DNA of 37,963 nt from Deltaproteobacteria bacterium (GTDB taxonomy: Bacteria > Myxococcota > XYA12-FULL-58-9 > JABJBS01): NCBI GenBank assembly GCA_018668695.1, contig JABJBS010000402.1:1-37963 (forward strand), in the 5' to 3' direction. The stretch's first letter is position 1. Each line of letters opens with the position of its first letter. This document shows, in pieces, positions 1 to 9,090 of this stretch. Made by a program: the position numbers and the translations under genes. Under the pieces are notes generated by a model. It was not told the DNA's origin, did no database searches, and saw only the letters and a list, made by a program, of their open reading frames with translations.

Positions 1-1406
1 CGGTTGTCTTAGCCCTCACGACCACGCTTGCGGGCTTACTCTCACTGACCAGTGTTCCCCTGGCGCCGATGCGTGCCTTCGGCCTCTATGCTTCGCTTGG
101 CGTTTTTCTGGCCTTGGTTGGAACCATCTTTTTATTGCCAGTCTTGATGAGCTTTTGGTGCAAACGGACGCCGCCGAAAAGTGGTTCGCCTGTCCGCTAC
201 GTGGTCGATGACCAATTGCGGGCTCTTCTTTCGAAGGTGAGTGCAATCTCCCGGCAGCGCACAGGTCTCACGCTCAGTGTGTTTATCGTTGTATCGATTG
301 TTGCGGGTTACGGCGTTTCACTGGTGAAAATCGAGACGAATTATACGCAAGTCGTAAAAGATGGCTACGGCATGAGTGAAGTGGTTCGGCTGATCGACCA
401 ACTCTTTGGCGGCACATCAAACCTGGAGGTTATCCTCGATACGGGAGCAGCCGACGGTGCGAAATCTCCAGAGGTTCTTCATGCCATGGATAAGTTCGTG
501 GAACTCAGCCTTGAAGGTGGGTCCGAATTCGTCAACCGCTCTTTCTCCTTGGTAAAACTTACCAAAGAATCTTACCAGCGGCTCACCGACGACAGCCCTG
601 AGAACTATAAAATTCCAGAGGGTGCGGCCGCGGTGGCCCAAACGTTATCGCTCTATGAGTCGGCCGATCCAGAGAATCGAAAACTCTTTGTGGACGATAA
701 TTGGCAAATCGCTCGGATTACCTTCAGTGGATACAGTAAAGGCTCAAGTGCTTATACGGTCTTTATGAAAGACCTGGACGGGTGGTTGGATGAATCCTTT
801 GGCCCGCTTCAAGAGAAATACCCAAACCTTAAATGGCACGTTTCTGGGAACATCTCGCTGATTATGCATTTTGCGAATCTTTTTACAGAGGCTCAGATCA
901 GCTCGTTTGGTATCGCTCTGGGAGTCATCTGTTTGATTGTTTTGGTGGCTTTCGGTTCTCTCAAGTTTGGGCTTTTGGCCATGATTCCGAACCTCTTTCC
1001 TATCTTTATTTTGGTAAGTGCGGCTGGGTGGCTAGGTTTTCCGTTCGATGCGGATACACTCATTGTTATCCCTATTGCCATTGGTATTGCGGTGGATGAT
1101 ACGATTCACTTCCTCTCACATTACCGAACCAAGCTATTGGAGGGAATGAGCCAGGACGAGGCGATTGAGACCACGGTCCAAGAAGTAGGGCAGGCGATGA
1201 CTTACACGACAGTCATTCTGGTTCTTAGTTTTCTGACCTACACTTTCTTGCTCTACAAGCCGATGACTGCTTTCGGTGTACTGTCTTCTATCTCGATTGC
1301 GGCTGCCTTGATTGCGGATTTGTTTATAATCCCTATTTTGCTTCGACACTTTAAACCCTTTGCTGCAAAGGAAGAGATTCTATGTTCTCAACAACCATCG
1401 GTTTAG
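1..1406 (+). CDS. RND-superfamily (MMPL/COG1033-type) exporter permease, C-terminal part
   Basis: This is the 3' part of an inner-membrane RND-family transporter. The frame is already open at base 3 and runs in phase through the first internal ATG at 69, so the true start lies upstream of the window. The visible part contains two membrane helices, a soluble periplasmic loop of about 180 residues, then a second cluster of five or six helices. That cluster includes the conserved segment GIAVDDTIHFLSHYR, typical of COG1033 exporters. No periplasmic adaptor gene is visible. Its 3' end overlaps the following LolA-like gene by 25 bases, indicating translational coupling. The trio RND permease, LolA-like protein and outer-membrane protein suggests export of a lipid or hydrophobic substrate to the outer membrane. 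The substrate is unknown. Confidence 0.9.
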   Translation, partial: VVLALTTTLAGLLSLTSVPLAPMRAFGLYASLGVFLALVGTIFLLPVLMSFWCKRTPPKSGSPVRYVVDDQLRALLSKVSAISRQRTGLTLSVFIVVSIVAGYGVSLVKIETNYTQVVKDGYGMSEVVRLIDQLFGGTSNLEVILDTGAADGAKSPEVLHAMDKFVELSLEGGSEFVNRSFSLVKLTKESYQRLTDDSPENYKIPEGAAAVAQTLSLYESADPENRKLFVDDNWQIARITFSGYSKGSSAYTVFMKDLDGWLDESFGPLQEKYPNLKWHVSGNISLIMHFANLFTEAQISSFGIALGVICLIVLVAFGSLKFGLLAMIPNLFPIFILVSAAGWLGFPFDADTLIVIPIAIGIAVDDTIHFLSHYRTKLLEGMSQDEAIETTVQEVGQAMTYTTVILVLSFLTYTFLLYKPMTAFGVLSSISIAAALIADLFIIPILLRHFKPFAAKEEILCSQQPSV

Positions 1407-2236
1407 TAGCTCTCTTAGCTCTGAGTGCGCCCTCGGGACGTGACATCGTTGATTCGATGGACAAAGTAGACGACGGAAAAACGCAGTATTCTGTTCGGAT
1501 GATGTTGACGTGTACCTTCAAAATGAAGGCAGGGAAACGGGTCTGCGCATCCAAGCCTCGTAAGAAGGTTATCGAAGGCATCCAGATGGACATGGGTAAA
1601 GATGGCCGTGATGGTATCTCCATGAGCTACATCTTAGAGCCGGCTACAGAGCGGGGCATGGCTTTCAAGCAGTATGATTACGATGAAGCGAAGGATACCT
1701 CTGAGCAGTGGATGTATATGCCTGCGCTGAAAAAACTAAAGCGTATTGTCTCCGACTCAAGCAATGGGCCCCGTACCGGTACCCTTTTTGGATCTGAGAT
1801 TGGCTACGAAGATATTGAGCGTCGTAAGTTGGACGATTATACCTACAAGCTTTTAGGGGAAGACAAAGTCGATGGCCAAGATGTTTATGTTGTGGAGTCC
1901 ACGCCCACCGCTAAGCACCGGTCACAAACCTCCTACGGCAAAAGTAAATCATGGGTGAATAAATCCAACTACCTGCTTGTGAAGAATGAGCTTTATGACC
2001 ATCAAGGTGCTTTGGTGAAAACTTTCTTCTTCAAAGATATTCAGCAGGTGGGAGATATCTGGCTTTCGCGCAAGATGGCAGTCGTGAACCATAAGAAAAA
2101 TCGGATGTCGATGTTTGCCTTGAAGAAGCTGGCGCTAAACCCAGCACTTACTGACGCCATGTTTGATAACCGCGTTCTTGATGATGGTGCTTATCGTGAA
2201 AAACTCTTGGCACCGATTCGAGATTTGGCAAAATGA
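1382..2236 (+). CDS. LolA-like outer membrane lipoprotein-sorting family protein
   Basis: A 284-residue exported protein with a short signal peptide at residues 1-17. The body reads as the LolA-like fold (outer membrane lipoprotein-sorting protein family, PF17131-type): alternating strands with the recurring pattern of a lipid carrier, including WMYMPALKKLKRI near residues 112-124 and GSEIGYEDIE near 140-149. The start overlaps the end of the RND gene by 25 bases and its stop overlaps the next start (ATGA), so the three genes form one translation-coupled unit. By family it probably shuttles a lipid or lipoprotein across the periplasm for the RND permease. It is not canonical LolA, which is shorter and has different neighbours. 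Confidence 0.85.
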   Translation: MFSTTIGLVALLALSAPSGRDIVDSMDKVDDGKTQYSVRMMLTCTFKMKAGKRVCASKPRKKVIEGIQMDMGKDGRDGISMSYILEPATERGMAFKQYDYDEAKDTSEQWMYMPALKKLKRIVSDSSNGPRTGTLFGSEIGYEDIERRKLDDYTYKLLGEDKVDGQDVYVVESTPTAKHRSQTSYGKSKSWVNKSNYLLVKNELYDHQGALVKTFFFKDIQQVGDIWLSRKMAVVNHKKNRMSMFALKKLALNPALTDAMFDNRVLDDGAYREKLLAPIRDLAK

Positions 2237-3537
2237 GATTATCTTTTGCTCTCGGTCTAAGCCTGCTTTTGGGGGCTCTGCCCGCGTGGGCCGATGAATT
2301 CGACTTTGGCGAGGACTTTGAAGAAGAGTCGGGCTGGTCTTTTCCGCTAAGAGGTTCACTGGGTATTGGCGCAGGTTATCAGGTTGGTGAACCCAAGCAG
2401 CTTGTTTCGCTCGAACTTCTTTCCACCTTTGTATTGGAGTGGTCAGGCAGCTGGGGCCGTTTATCCGGTGAAGGTGACGTAGAGCTGAATACCGCTCACT
2501 GGATTGAGGGCCGAGATGATGTGGCCAAGGAGTACGCTCTGGTCGCGATTCCTCGTTCCCTTAGTTACAGCTACGCCTTCGAGCATGTAAGCGTTGAGGT
2601 TGGTCAGTTTATGACTGTCTGGAGTACCGGGGATCTGATTCCAGTGCTCGATATTCTTACGGCCGCCGACACCACGGAAGGATTCTTTGCGAGGCCTGAG
2701 CAGTATCGTATGGGACAAGTTGGAGCGCGGGTAGATGCGTATCTTGGGAAACAAACTTTTAGTCTTGTCTGGCATGGCTGGCCGCAAATGAACCGGGTCG
2801 TGGATGGTAACCACCCTTACTCCCTTACAGGTGGCCTTGAATTTGAACAAAAGTATGTTTGGGATCCCTCGGAGATAGCTGGGCGCTGGTCCCTACAAAC
2901 CCCGGGCGGATCTGTGGCTGTGATGGGCGGGCAAGTTTACGACGGCAACCCGGTTCCCGAAATTACTTTTCTAAATGACATGCCTGTTCCAACCGGTGAA
3001 GTGGGCTACATCAAGTATCCTTTTGTTGGTCTCGCCCTTACTCAGACTATGGGATCTCTTCTTCTAAAGTCTGAAGTGTCTTGGTCCTGGGATGCGATGG
3101 CTATGGGGTTGGATGAAGTCAGTCTTTTACCGCGCGACATGCTCAAAGCTCTCGTCGGCTTGGATTACAACCACGAATCCTTTGGTACGTTTATGGTTGA
3201 ATCGGTTCTGGTGTTTATGCCGCAAGATGACTCCATTGCGTTCGAGGGACAAAGTGGCCGAGAGTCAGAGCTTCAAATACAGAACGCGGTCATGTGGTCG
3301 AATCAGTTTTTCGACGACTCTTTGAGCATTATGGTGATGGGTATTCTGCTCGATGGCTTGGACAACAGGGTTCTTAGGGCCAGTCTGGACTACAAGCTCT
3401 TAGATGACTTGATTATCAGTGGGCAAGGCACGGTCATCGATTTCGAGGCGGCCAACGTGATGAGCCCCGGCGCTCAGATAACCGGCTGGGACCGCGTCGA
3501 TGTGAATTTGAAATGGGCCTGGGACTTAGCCCGTTAA
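2233..3537 (+). CDS. Outer-membrane beta-barrel-like protein (DUF1302-like)
   Basis: A 434-residue protein with a cleavable signal peptide (about residues 1-20, cleavage near AWA). An acidic linker rich in Asp, Glu and Phe follows (residues 21-36). The remainder consists of alternating amphipathic strands ending in a C-terminal aromatic strand, as in outer-membrane barrels. I recognise a general resemblance to the DUF1302 family, which often sits beside COG1033 RND permeases and LolA-like proteins, but the match is from memory. It is coupled to the preceding gene by an ATGA overlap. It probably supplies the outer-membrane step of the export system encoded by the two upstream genes; this role is inferred from position. 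Confidence 0.7.
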   Translation: MRLSFALGLSLLLGALPAWADEFDFGEDFEEESGWSFPLRGSLGIGAGYQVGEPKQLVSLELLSTFVLEWSGSWGRLSGEGDVELNTAHWIEGRDDVAKEYALVAIPRSLSYSYAFEHVSVEVGQFMTVWSTGDLIPVLDILTAADTTEGFFARPEQYRMGQVGARVDAYLGKQTFSLVWHGWPQMNRVVDGNHPYSLTGGLEFEQKYVWDPSEIAGRWSLQTPGGSVAVMGGQVYDGNPVPEITFLNDMPVPTGEVGYIKYPFVGLALTQTMGSLLLKSEVSWSWDAMAMGLDEVSLLPRDMLKALVGLDYNHESFGTFMVESVLVFMPQDDSIAFEGQSGRESELQIQNAVMWSNQFFDDSLSIMVMGILLDGLDNRVLRASLDYKLLDDLIISGQGTVIDFEAANVMSPGAQITGWDRVDVNLKWAWDLAR

Positions 3538-3549
3538 AAAAGCTGAGCT

Positions 3550-4095
3550 TTAAAGTTTCACTTCTTCGGCCGCCATTTCATGCAGCCATGCTGCATGGCG
3601 CGGAGCACGCTTGGTTTGGCTCCACTCTTCCAGCATCTCTTCCGCCACTTCGTTCAAGCTTTTCATTTGCTCGTCGGTGCAGGTATTCGCCGCCAACTCA
3701 ATACGGTGACCATTGGGGTCAAAGAAGTAGATACTCTTAAAGATACCGTGGTTGGTTGGGCCCAATACATCGATGCCCGCTTTGACCAGCCGTTCTTTAG
3801 CCGCAAAGAGTTCCTCTAGAGTTTCAAGTTCAAAGGCGATGTGTTGAACCCACTCAGGAGTATTGCCATCACGCCCCATTTCCGGAGAGTTTGGCAGTTC
3901 AAAGAACGCCAAAACATTTCCCTGACCAGCATCCATAAAGACATGCATATAAGGATCGGGTGCTTTGGTGCTCGGCACTTCGTTTTCGGCTATCGCCAAA
4001 ACAAATCCCATATCGAGATTATTCTTATAAAACTCGACGGTCTCTTTGGCATCTTTGCAGCGATAAGCCACGTGATGAATACGTTGAATCTTCAT
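3550..4095 (-). CDS. VOC-superfamily metalloprotein (glyoxalase/dioxygenase fold)
   Basis: A 181-residue single-module vicinal oxygen chelate protein. The sequence opens with IHHVAYRC, giving the first metal-ligand His near residue 8. Other candidate ligands are Glu in FFELPN, His in VQHIAF and Glu in HRIEL near residue 133. The C-terminal 45 residues form a charged helical tail. It starts 9 bases after the stop of the dioxygenase gene upstream, so the two are almost certainly co-transcribed. Both are VOC-fold enzymes, and adjacency suggests a role in aromatic amino acid breakdown, but the substrate cannot be read from sequence. Lactoylglutathione lyase is a less likely alternative given the neighbour. 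Confidence 0.85.
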   Translation of the reverse strand: MKIQRIHHVAYRCKDAKETVEFYKNNLDMGFVLAIAENEVPSTKAPDPYMHVFMDAGQGNVLAFFELPNSPEMGRDGNTPEWVQHIAFELETLEELFAAKERLVKAGIDVLGPTNHGIFKSIYFFDPNGHRIELAANTCTDEQMKSLNEVAEEMLEEWSQTKRAPRHAAWLHEMAAEEVKL

Positions 4096-4104
4096 AGAGT
4101 CAGC

Positions 4105-5187
4105 CTACTTGTCTTCGTTGTTTAAAACGCCGCGGTCGATTTGATCTCGCTCGATGGATTCAAAAAGAGCTTGGAAATTACCTTCGCCAAAGCCATCGTC
4201 GCCCTTACGCTGAATGATTTCAAAGAATACAGGCCCAATGACCGTTTCTGTGAAAATCTGGAGAAGCAAACGAGGTGTGCCGCCTTCGTTGGTACCGTCG
4301 AGTAAGATACCGCGCTTCTTCAGCTCTGGAACCGGCTGGTCGTGACCAGGCAGTCGCTCATCAAGCATGCTGTAGTAGGTCTCTGGTGGCGCGGTCATGA
4401 ATTTCATGCCCAGCTCTTTGAGCTTATCGATGGTTCCGCAGATGTCGTCGGTGCTCATAGCGATGTGTTGAATGCCCTCACCGTTGAATTGCATGAGATA
4501 CTCTTCGATTTGGCCGGCTCCTTTTGAAGACTCTTCATTCAAGGGGATGCGAATTTTTCCATCAGGTGCCGACATCGCTCTTGAGAAAAGGCCAGTGTAC
4601 TCGCCTTTGATATCGAAGTAGCGAATTTGCTGGAAGCCAAAAATCTTGCGGTAGAATTCTGCCCAGTAATCCATGCGGCCGCGGTAGACGTTGTGGGTGA
4701 GGTGATCGATGACTTCGAGACCCGTTCCAACCGGCTTACGCTCGAGGCCTTCGAAGAAGTTGAAATCGATATCATAAATGGTCGAGCCTTCTTCGTAGCG
4801 GTCGATGAGGTAAATCAACGAGCCGCCGATGCCGCGCAGGGCAGGAAGCTTCAGCTCCATCGGGCCGGCAGGTACGTCGACGGGCTCAGCTCCGAGCTCA
4901 ATAGCGCGGTTATAAGCAAACTGCGCATCCTTGACGCGAAAGGCCATGCCGCAAGCGCCAGCTCCGTGTTCTTCAGCGAAGAATGAGGCACGGCTGCGTT
5001 GCTCGTTGTTGATGATGAAGTTGACGTCTCCCTGGCGATAGAGGGTCACGTCCTTTGAGCGGTGTTTTGCCACTGCGATAAAGCCGAGTGTTCGAAATAC
5101 TTTATCGAGTACGGTTGGATCCGGCGCCGAAAATTCTACAAATTCAAAGCCATCAAGTCCCATTGGGTTGCTAAAAAGGTCAGCCAT
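4105..5187 (-). CDS. hppD: 4-hydroxyphenylpyruvate dioxygenase
   Basis: This non-heme Fe(II) enzyme converts 4-hydroxyphenylpyruvate to homogentisate in tyrosine catabolism. The 360-residue length is normal for the bacterial enzyme. Two VOC modules are visible. The three iron ligands fall at H162 (in IDHLTHNV), H241 (in GIQHIAM) and E323 (in FFEIIQRKG), within one residue of the numbering of the Pseudomonas enzyme. Other family hallmarks are LLLQIFTE and GFGEGNF near the C-terminus. The start is supported by an AGGAG eight bases upstream. It leads a two-gene unit with a VOC protein. Homogentisate dioxygenase and later pathway genes are not in the window. Confidence 0.97.
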   Translation of the reverse strand: MADLFSNPMGLDGFEFVEFSAPDPTVLDKVFRTLGFIAVAKHRSKDVTLYRQGDVNFIINNEQRSRASFFAEEHGAGACGMAFRVKDAQFAYNRAIELGAEPVDVPAGPMELKLPALRGIGGSLIYLIDRYEEGSTIYDIDFNFFEGLERKPVGTGLEVIDHLTHNVYRGRMDYWAEFYRKIFGFQQIRYFDIKGEYTGLFSRAMSAPDGKIRIPLNEESSKGAGQIEEYLMQFNGEGIQHIAMSTDDICGTIDKLKELGMKFMTAPPETYYSMLDERLPGHDQPVPELKKRGILLDGTNEGGTPRLLLQIFTETVIGPVFFEIIQRKGDDGFGEGNFQALFESIERDQIDRGVLNNEDK

Positions 5188-5588
5188 AATTGCGTACTCC
5201 TGTCGTTATATTACCACTTCGAGACTGTGACTTTACTCATGGAGCCTAAGAGTGAAAGCCTAAAAGTCTGCACACCTCGTTCAAACTTATTGAACAACAT
5301 GATTTAAGTGTTTGAAATATATGATTCTTTAAGGGGAAAGGTTACAAGTTCGGCGGCAAGGGTGATCATTCTTGGCGGTTCAAACTTGACCCTCATACTC
5401 AGATCTTAGCTTTGAATTGAAGCCGGCCAAAAGCAACGCGTTGCGTTAGCAATCACTCGATCTCCCTTGATATGAAACTGTTTTTTTCAAGTCTATCCGA
5501 GCCCTCCGTCTTGCACTTATAGCTTCGTTGCCATAGGCAGCCACACAATATTGTCGAATTTGAAGCGTTAGTTGAGGGAGACCACCGC
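5188..5588. other. Divergent intergenic region between hppD and the transporter gene
   Basis: About 400 bases with no credible gene. It must hold the promoters of hppD (leftward) and of the transporter (rightward). Two short perfect palindromes are visible: GCAACGCGTTGC at 5433-5444 and ACAATATTGT at 5545-5554. Either could be an operator, but each is short enough to arise by chance. An AT-rich stretch lies at 5290-5335. I see no riboswitch or terminator. Confidence 0.5.
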
Positions 5589-7946
5589 ATGAATCGAATA
5601 GCTTTTCCTTTGGTATTAGTAGGTCTTTTGGCCGGGGGTTTATCCCTTCTGGCAAGCAGCACCGCACTCGCTGGTGGTGCCCCTGCATCGAGCGGCGCTA
5701 AGTTTGACTGGAAAACCTCGCACATCCAGGATGTTGCGAAGCAGTTTATCGACTCCGTTGCCGCTGGCCAGTACCAAGAAGCTTACGAGATGGGTGGAGA
5801 AACCCTTCGTCAAGAACGAACCTTGGAAGCCTTCACACAAGACATCAAAAAGGGCCGCCTCGACCAGGGCGGCACCGTAACTTGGGACAACGGTACGAAG
5901 GCTTTACCTGCATCCAACGGCTTTAAGCTGATGGGTGAATACAAATCGGGTGCCGGAGATACCTTCCCGGTCTACATGCACCTAGAGGGTGATGCCAGCG
6001 TTTCAGCTACTGAGCGAAATCGTAGCTGGGGTGAGAATACTGTTTGGACTGTTATGGATTACCGCTCTGCGGAATCCATGTTTGCTCGGCTTGGAACCAA
6101 GACAGCCACTGCACTTGATTGGGTGCTGCTCGTTTTCGCAGTGCTCTTAGCACTCGCCTTGACGGGACTGACTTGGGGTTATGTTAAAGGCTTAAGAGGC
6201 CACCCGAGAGAGCTCTGGCTCATGTTTTTCACCAAGCTAACAGAGTACAGCGCGTATGGTTCAGCTTCGGTTATTTTCGTACTCTTCCTTCAAGAAGAAG
6301 TGACCGTCAACGGCCAGGCACTCGGCGATAGTACGGGCTATCTTTACTTCGCGGTCTGGGGGCTTGTCGCTACGATTATTACAGTTATGGTTGGCGCGGT
6401 TTGCGATACCATCGGCGTGAAGCAGTGCTTGCTCATTGGTTCAGTGATGCTGCTGATTTCCCGATTTGCTATGCCGCTTAGCAACGATATTATTCCGGTT
6501 ACGCTACTCGGATTTCTACCACTCGCATTTGGTTTTGCCATCACGGGTCCAGTCCTCAAGGTTGGTATCAAGTGGTTTACAACACTCAAAACGGCAACGC
6601 TTGGTTTTGGTCTTTTCTACACGCTCATGAATATCGGCTTCACCGTTGGTGCCGAAATCGCCGATTATTTCCGTAAGTATTACGCGGAAGGGCTTGAAAT
6701 TTGGGGCGTAGATTTCTCAACCTACCAGTTAATTATCGCCGTTGGATTCCTCATTAACATTCCCGATTTCATCGCTATTCTCATCATGCGCGAAGGTGCA
6801 GAGATGACTGAGAAGGGCATGGTTATCCGTAAGACTGAGAGCGCCACGGCAGAGGAACTTGCCACGGAGCTGCGCGGTTCTGTCGCTGAACGACGTGCTA
6901 AGATGACCAGAGAGCTTCTGGGCAGCCTAGCCGCAACGGCACTGATTGGGCTTCTGGCTTGGGGTCTTGTGGAAGTCAAAATGCACGAATGGGTGCTGGC
7001 AGGTGTTGTAAAAGCAGGAAACTATGTTTGGTCGATTTTAATCACGCTTGCCATTCTCGCAATTGGCGGAATCCTTTATGCAGCGCTTTCACACTTCGGA
7101 GCTCTAAAGCCCGGGGGAACGCTGGATAGAGTGATGAAGTCTGTTCGTGATGCAACTCAAGAGACTGGGTTTCAACTCAAGGATAACTTCAGCCAAAAGG
7201 TCTTCTGGATCTACATGGGCATGCTCGGGATTCTGACGTTTGTTAAACTAACGTTCTATCTCTTCCACGTCATGTTCCCGACCTATGCGACTCGGGTTTT
7301 TGGTTACGATTTCCCAGTAGCCGGTGTTTTCGGAACATTAAACCCGGCGATGATTGTCTTCCTCGTACCGCTTATCTCAGCGCTTACAGTGAACATTCGC
7401 TCTTATACGATGTTGATGGTTGGTACGGCCGTATCAGCTGCTGCGGTATTCCTCTGCTTCATCCCAGATAGCATCGCCTTGGCGATTGGGGATACTTGGT
7501 TTGGAACGTGGCTTTTTGATTACTGGCTCGAAGCGCCAGCTGGAAACCGCGACCCATTCCTCATCAGCTTTATCATCTTCATTATGGTCTTCACCGTGGG
7601 TGAAGCGATATGGTCTCCGCGTCTGATGCAGTTTAGTGCCGAGATTGCTCCAAAGGGCAAAGAGGGTGCTTATATTGCTCTTGCAATGCTTCCTTATTTC
7701 CTAGGGAAAATTGCGGCGACGGTTATGGCGGATATCCTCACAGGCCAGTACTTCTCGAGTGATATGGTTGAGTACCCGAATCACGAACTATCGTGGCTCT
7801 GGGTAGCAGGCATGTGTCTCTTCTCCCCGCTGGGAATGGTGATTTGGCGTAAGCACTTCAACCACAGCGAGCAAGCTGCAGAAGATGAAGCGCAGCGCCT
7901 TTCGGCCGAAGAGAACGCCGAAAACGAAGCTCTTCCTGCAGTCTAA
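5589..7946 (+). CDS. POT-like MFS transporter with N-terminal extracytoplasmic domain
   Basis: A 785-residue fusion. Residues 1-29 form a signal peptide (cleavage near ALA). Residues 35-165 look like a small soluble NTF2/DUF3887-like domain facing the periplasm (HIQDVAKQFIDSVAAGQYQEAY is its first helix pair, given here only in outline). One transmembrane helix near 178-200 re-enters the membrane, followed by an MFS body. The first MFS helix carries TEYSAYGSASVIFVLFL, like the E-x-x-x-x-x-Y-G helix 1 motif of proton-dependent oligopeptide transporters, and a motif-A-like loop follows (DTIGVKQ). The length is roughly 250 residues above a usual MFS protein. The start has GAGGGAG eight bases upstream. 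The riboflavin synthase gene begins 37 bases after its stop. The substrate is unknown; peptide is only a suggestion. Confidence 0.85.
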   Translation: MNRIAFPLVLVGLLAGGLSLLASSTALAGGAPASSGAKFDWKTSHIQDVAKQFIDSVAAGQYQEAYEMGGETLRQERTLEAFTQDIKKGRLDQGGTVTWDNGTKALPASNGFKLMGEYKSGAGDTFPVYMHLEGDASVSATERNRSWGENTVWTVMDYRSAESMFARLGTKTATALDWVLLVFAVLLALALTGLTWGYVKGLRGHPRELWLMFFTKLTEYSAYGSASVIFVLFLQEEVTVNGQALGDSTGYLYFAVWGLVATIITVMVGAVCDTIGVKQCLLIGSVMLLISRFAMPLSNDIIPVTLLGFLPLAFGFAITGPVLKVGIKWFTTLKTATLGFGLFYTLMNIGFTVGAEIADYFRKYYAEGLEIWGVDFSTYQLIIAVGFLINIPDFIAILIMREGAEMTEKGMVIRKTESATAEELATELRGSVAERRAKMTRELLGSLAATALIGLLAWGLVEVKMHEWVLAGVVKAGNYVWSILITLAILAIGGILYAALSHFGALKPGGTLDRVMKSVRDATQETGFQLKDNFSQKVFWIYMGMLGILTFVKLTFYLFHVMFPTYATRVFGYDFPVAGVFGTLNPAMIVFLVPLISALTVNIRSYTMLMVGTAVSAAAVFLCFIPDSIALAIGDTWFGTWLFDYWLEAPAGNRDPFLISFIIFIMVFTVGEAIWSPRLMQFSAEIAPKGKEGAYIALAMLPYFLGKIAATVMADILTGQYFSSDMVEYPNHELSWLWVAGMCLFSPLGMVIWRKHFNHSEQAAEDEAQRLSAEENAENEALPAV

Positions 7947-7983
7947 GCGGCTGGAAACCTTATCTCTATGAAGCGGTGAATCC

Positions 7984-8592
7984 ATGTTTACCGGAATCGT
8001 AACCCACTGTGCCCCCGTATCATCCGCCGAGATGAAAGAGGGCATTCTGCGCCTTGTGATTGATGTTCCCTCTGGTTTCACTAAGGGTTTAGAGCGAGGC
8101 GCCAGTATTGCCATCAATGGTGTGTGTCTTACCGCCATTGAATGGGACGATTCTTTCGTAAGCTTTGACGTGATTGACGAAACGCTCAACAAGACCAACC
8201 TTGTGGGCATTCAATCCGGCACCCTTGTGAATCTTGAGCGAGCGGCACGTTTTGGGGATGAGATTGGTGGGCACCCGCTCTCCGGTCATATTCACACCCA
8301 GGCCGAACTGGTTCGCGTAGAGCAAGACGAAGCCAATGTGGCGATGATTCTTTCGTTTGAAGATGCGTGGAAGCCCTATGTGATTTCCAAAGGCTACATC
8401 GCCATCAATGGCTGCAGCCTCACTATAGGCAAAGTAGAAGGCAACCAGTTTTGGTTGCACCTGATTCCAGAAACCCTGCGCGTGACCAACCTAGATGGTA
8501 TGAAACCTGGCACCAAGCTCAACATCGAAATCGACCACCAAACCCAGGTGATTGTGGATACCGTTGAGCGGTATATGGCCAGCCGGGACTGA
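7984..8592 (+). CDS. ribE: Riboflavin synthase, alpha subunit
   Basis: Catalyses dismutation of two 6,7-dimethyl-8-ribityllumazine molecules to riboflavin. The 202-residue protein starts with the invariant MFTGIV and contains two lumazine-binding repeats, each with the INGVCLT/INGCSLT strand (residues about 41 and 140). The C-terminal features LIPETLRVTNL and EIDHQTQ followed by VDTVERY match the enterobacterial subtype (also called RibC) rather than the more common GHVD-containing subtype; here the first repeat ends GGHPLSGHI. It lies 37 bases downstream of the transporter and far from other rib genes, so it may be read through from that promoter. Whether it is the only riboflavin synthase in the genome cannot be told. 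Confidence 0.96.
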   Translation: MFTGIVTHCAPVSSAEMKEGILRLVIDVPSGFTKGLERGASIAINGVCLTAIEWDDSFVSFDVIDETLNKTNLVGIQSGTLVNLERAARFGDEIGGHPLSGHIHTQAELVRVEQDEANVAMILSFEDAWKPYVISKGYIAINGCSLTIGKVEGNQFWLHLIPETLRVTNLDGMKPGTKLNIEIDHQTQVIVDTVERYMASRD

Positions 8593-8682
8593 GTTTCCCA
8601 AGTTTTCAGTTCTTCGTTATCATCTTCAGTAATCGATCTCTCTTCAATTGAATTCCCACTCGAGACTGCATAGTTTCCCCGT

Positions 8683-9045
8683 ATGAATGAAATCATCTAC
8701 CGCATTGTTCCAAGCTCCGATTGGCAGCTCACTTTAGAAAATGGCTTGGTGCCGCTTGGGCCCGTCGATAAGCGCGATGGCTTTGTGCACATGTCCACGG
8801 AGCAAACGCTCATCGAAACGGCGAACCTTTATTTTAAGCCCGCCGATAAGCCCATGGTGCTTGAAGTGGTGGTTGCTCAATTAGAAGCAGAGCTAAAATG
8901 GGAACCGGCCGCATCTCGGGGCGGTGCATTGTTTCCGCACCTTTACGCCGAAGGCATTCCGCTTACGGCCATTCAGGCGACGGTTGAGCTGCAGCATTCT
9001 GAAGAAAATGGTTTTAGCTTTGGACAAAAAAAAGAGCTGACCTAA
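8683..9045 (+). CDS. DUF952 family protein
   Basis: A 120-residue cytosolic protein with the DUF952 pattern: IYRIV at the start, the central DGFVHMST, and FPHLYAEGIPL near residues 85-97. Family members are small proteins of unknown biochemical function related in fold to ADP-ribosyl-transfer-type or glutathione S-transferase-associated proteins; no catalytic role is established to my knowledge. The gene is separated from ribE by 90 bases. Its last codons (lysine-rich KKELT) overlap the hairpin and A-tract that act as terminator for the opposite-strand ATP-grasp gene. Confidence 0.9.
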   Translation: MNEIIYRIVPSSDWQLTLENGLVPLGPVDKRDGFVHMSTEQTLIETANLYFKPADKPMVLEVVVAQLEAELKWEPAASRGGALFPHLYAEGIPLTAIQATVELQHSEENGFSFGQKKELT

Positions 9046-9064
9046 CGCGAACGCAGGCCAGCTC
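9026..9064 (-). terminator. Intrinsic terminator of the ATP-grasp gene
   Basis: Inverted repeat with arms 9034-9043 (GAGCTGACCT) and 9055-9064 (AGGCCAGCTC), nine of ten pairs matching. On the minus strand it is followed by eight U residues (A-run 9026-9033). It lies just past the stop of the leftward ATP-grasp gene and overlaps the last codons of the DUF952 gene. Confidence 0.85.
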
Positions 9065-9090
9065 CTTTCGATTGAAGCATCAGCTAATGC

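Noticed and set aside
5433-5444. GCAACGCGTTGC palindrome as a specific operator
   Set aside because: A single twelve-base palindrome in a 400-base gap is weak evidence; it is noted in the gap description only.
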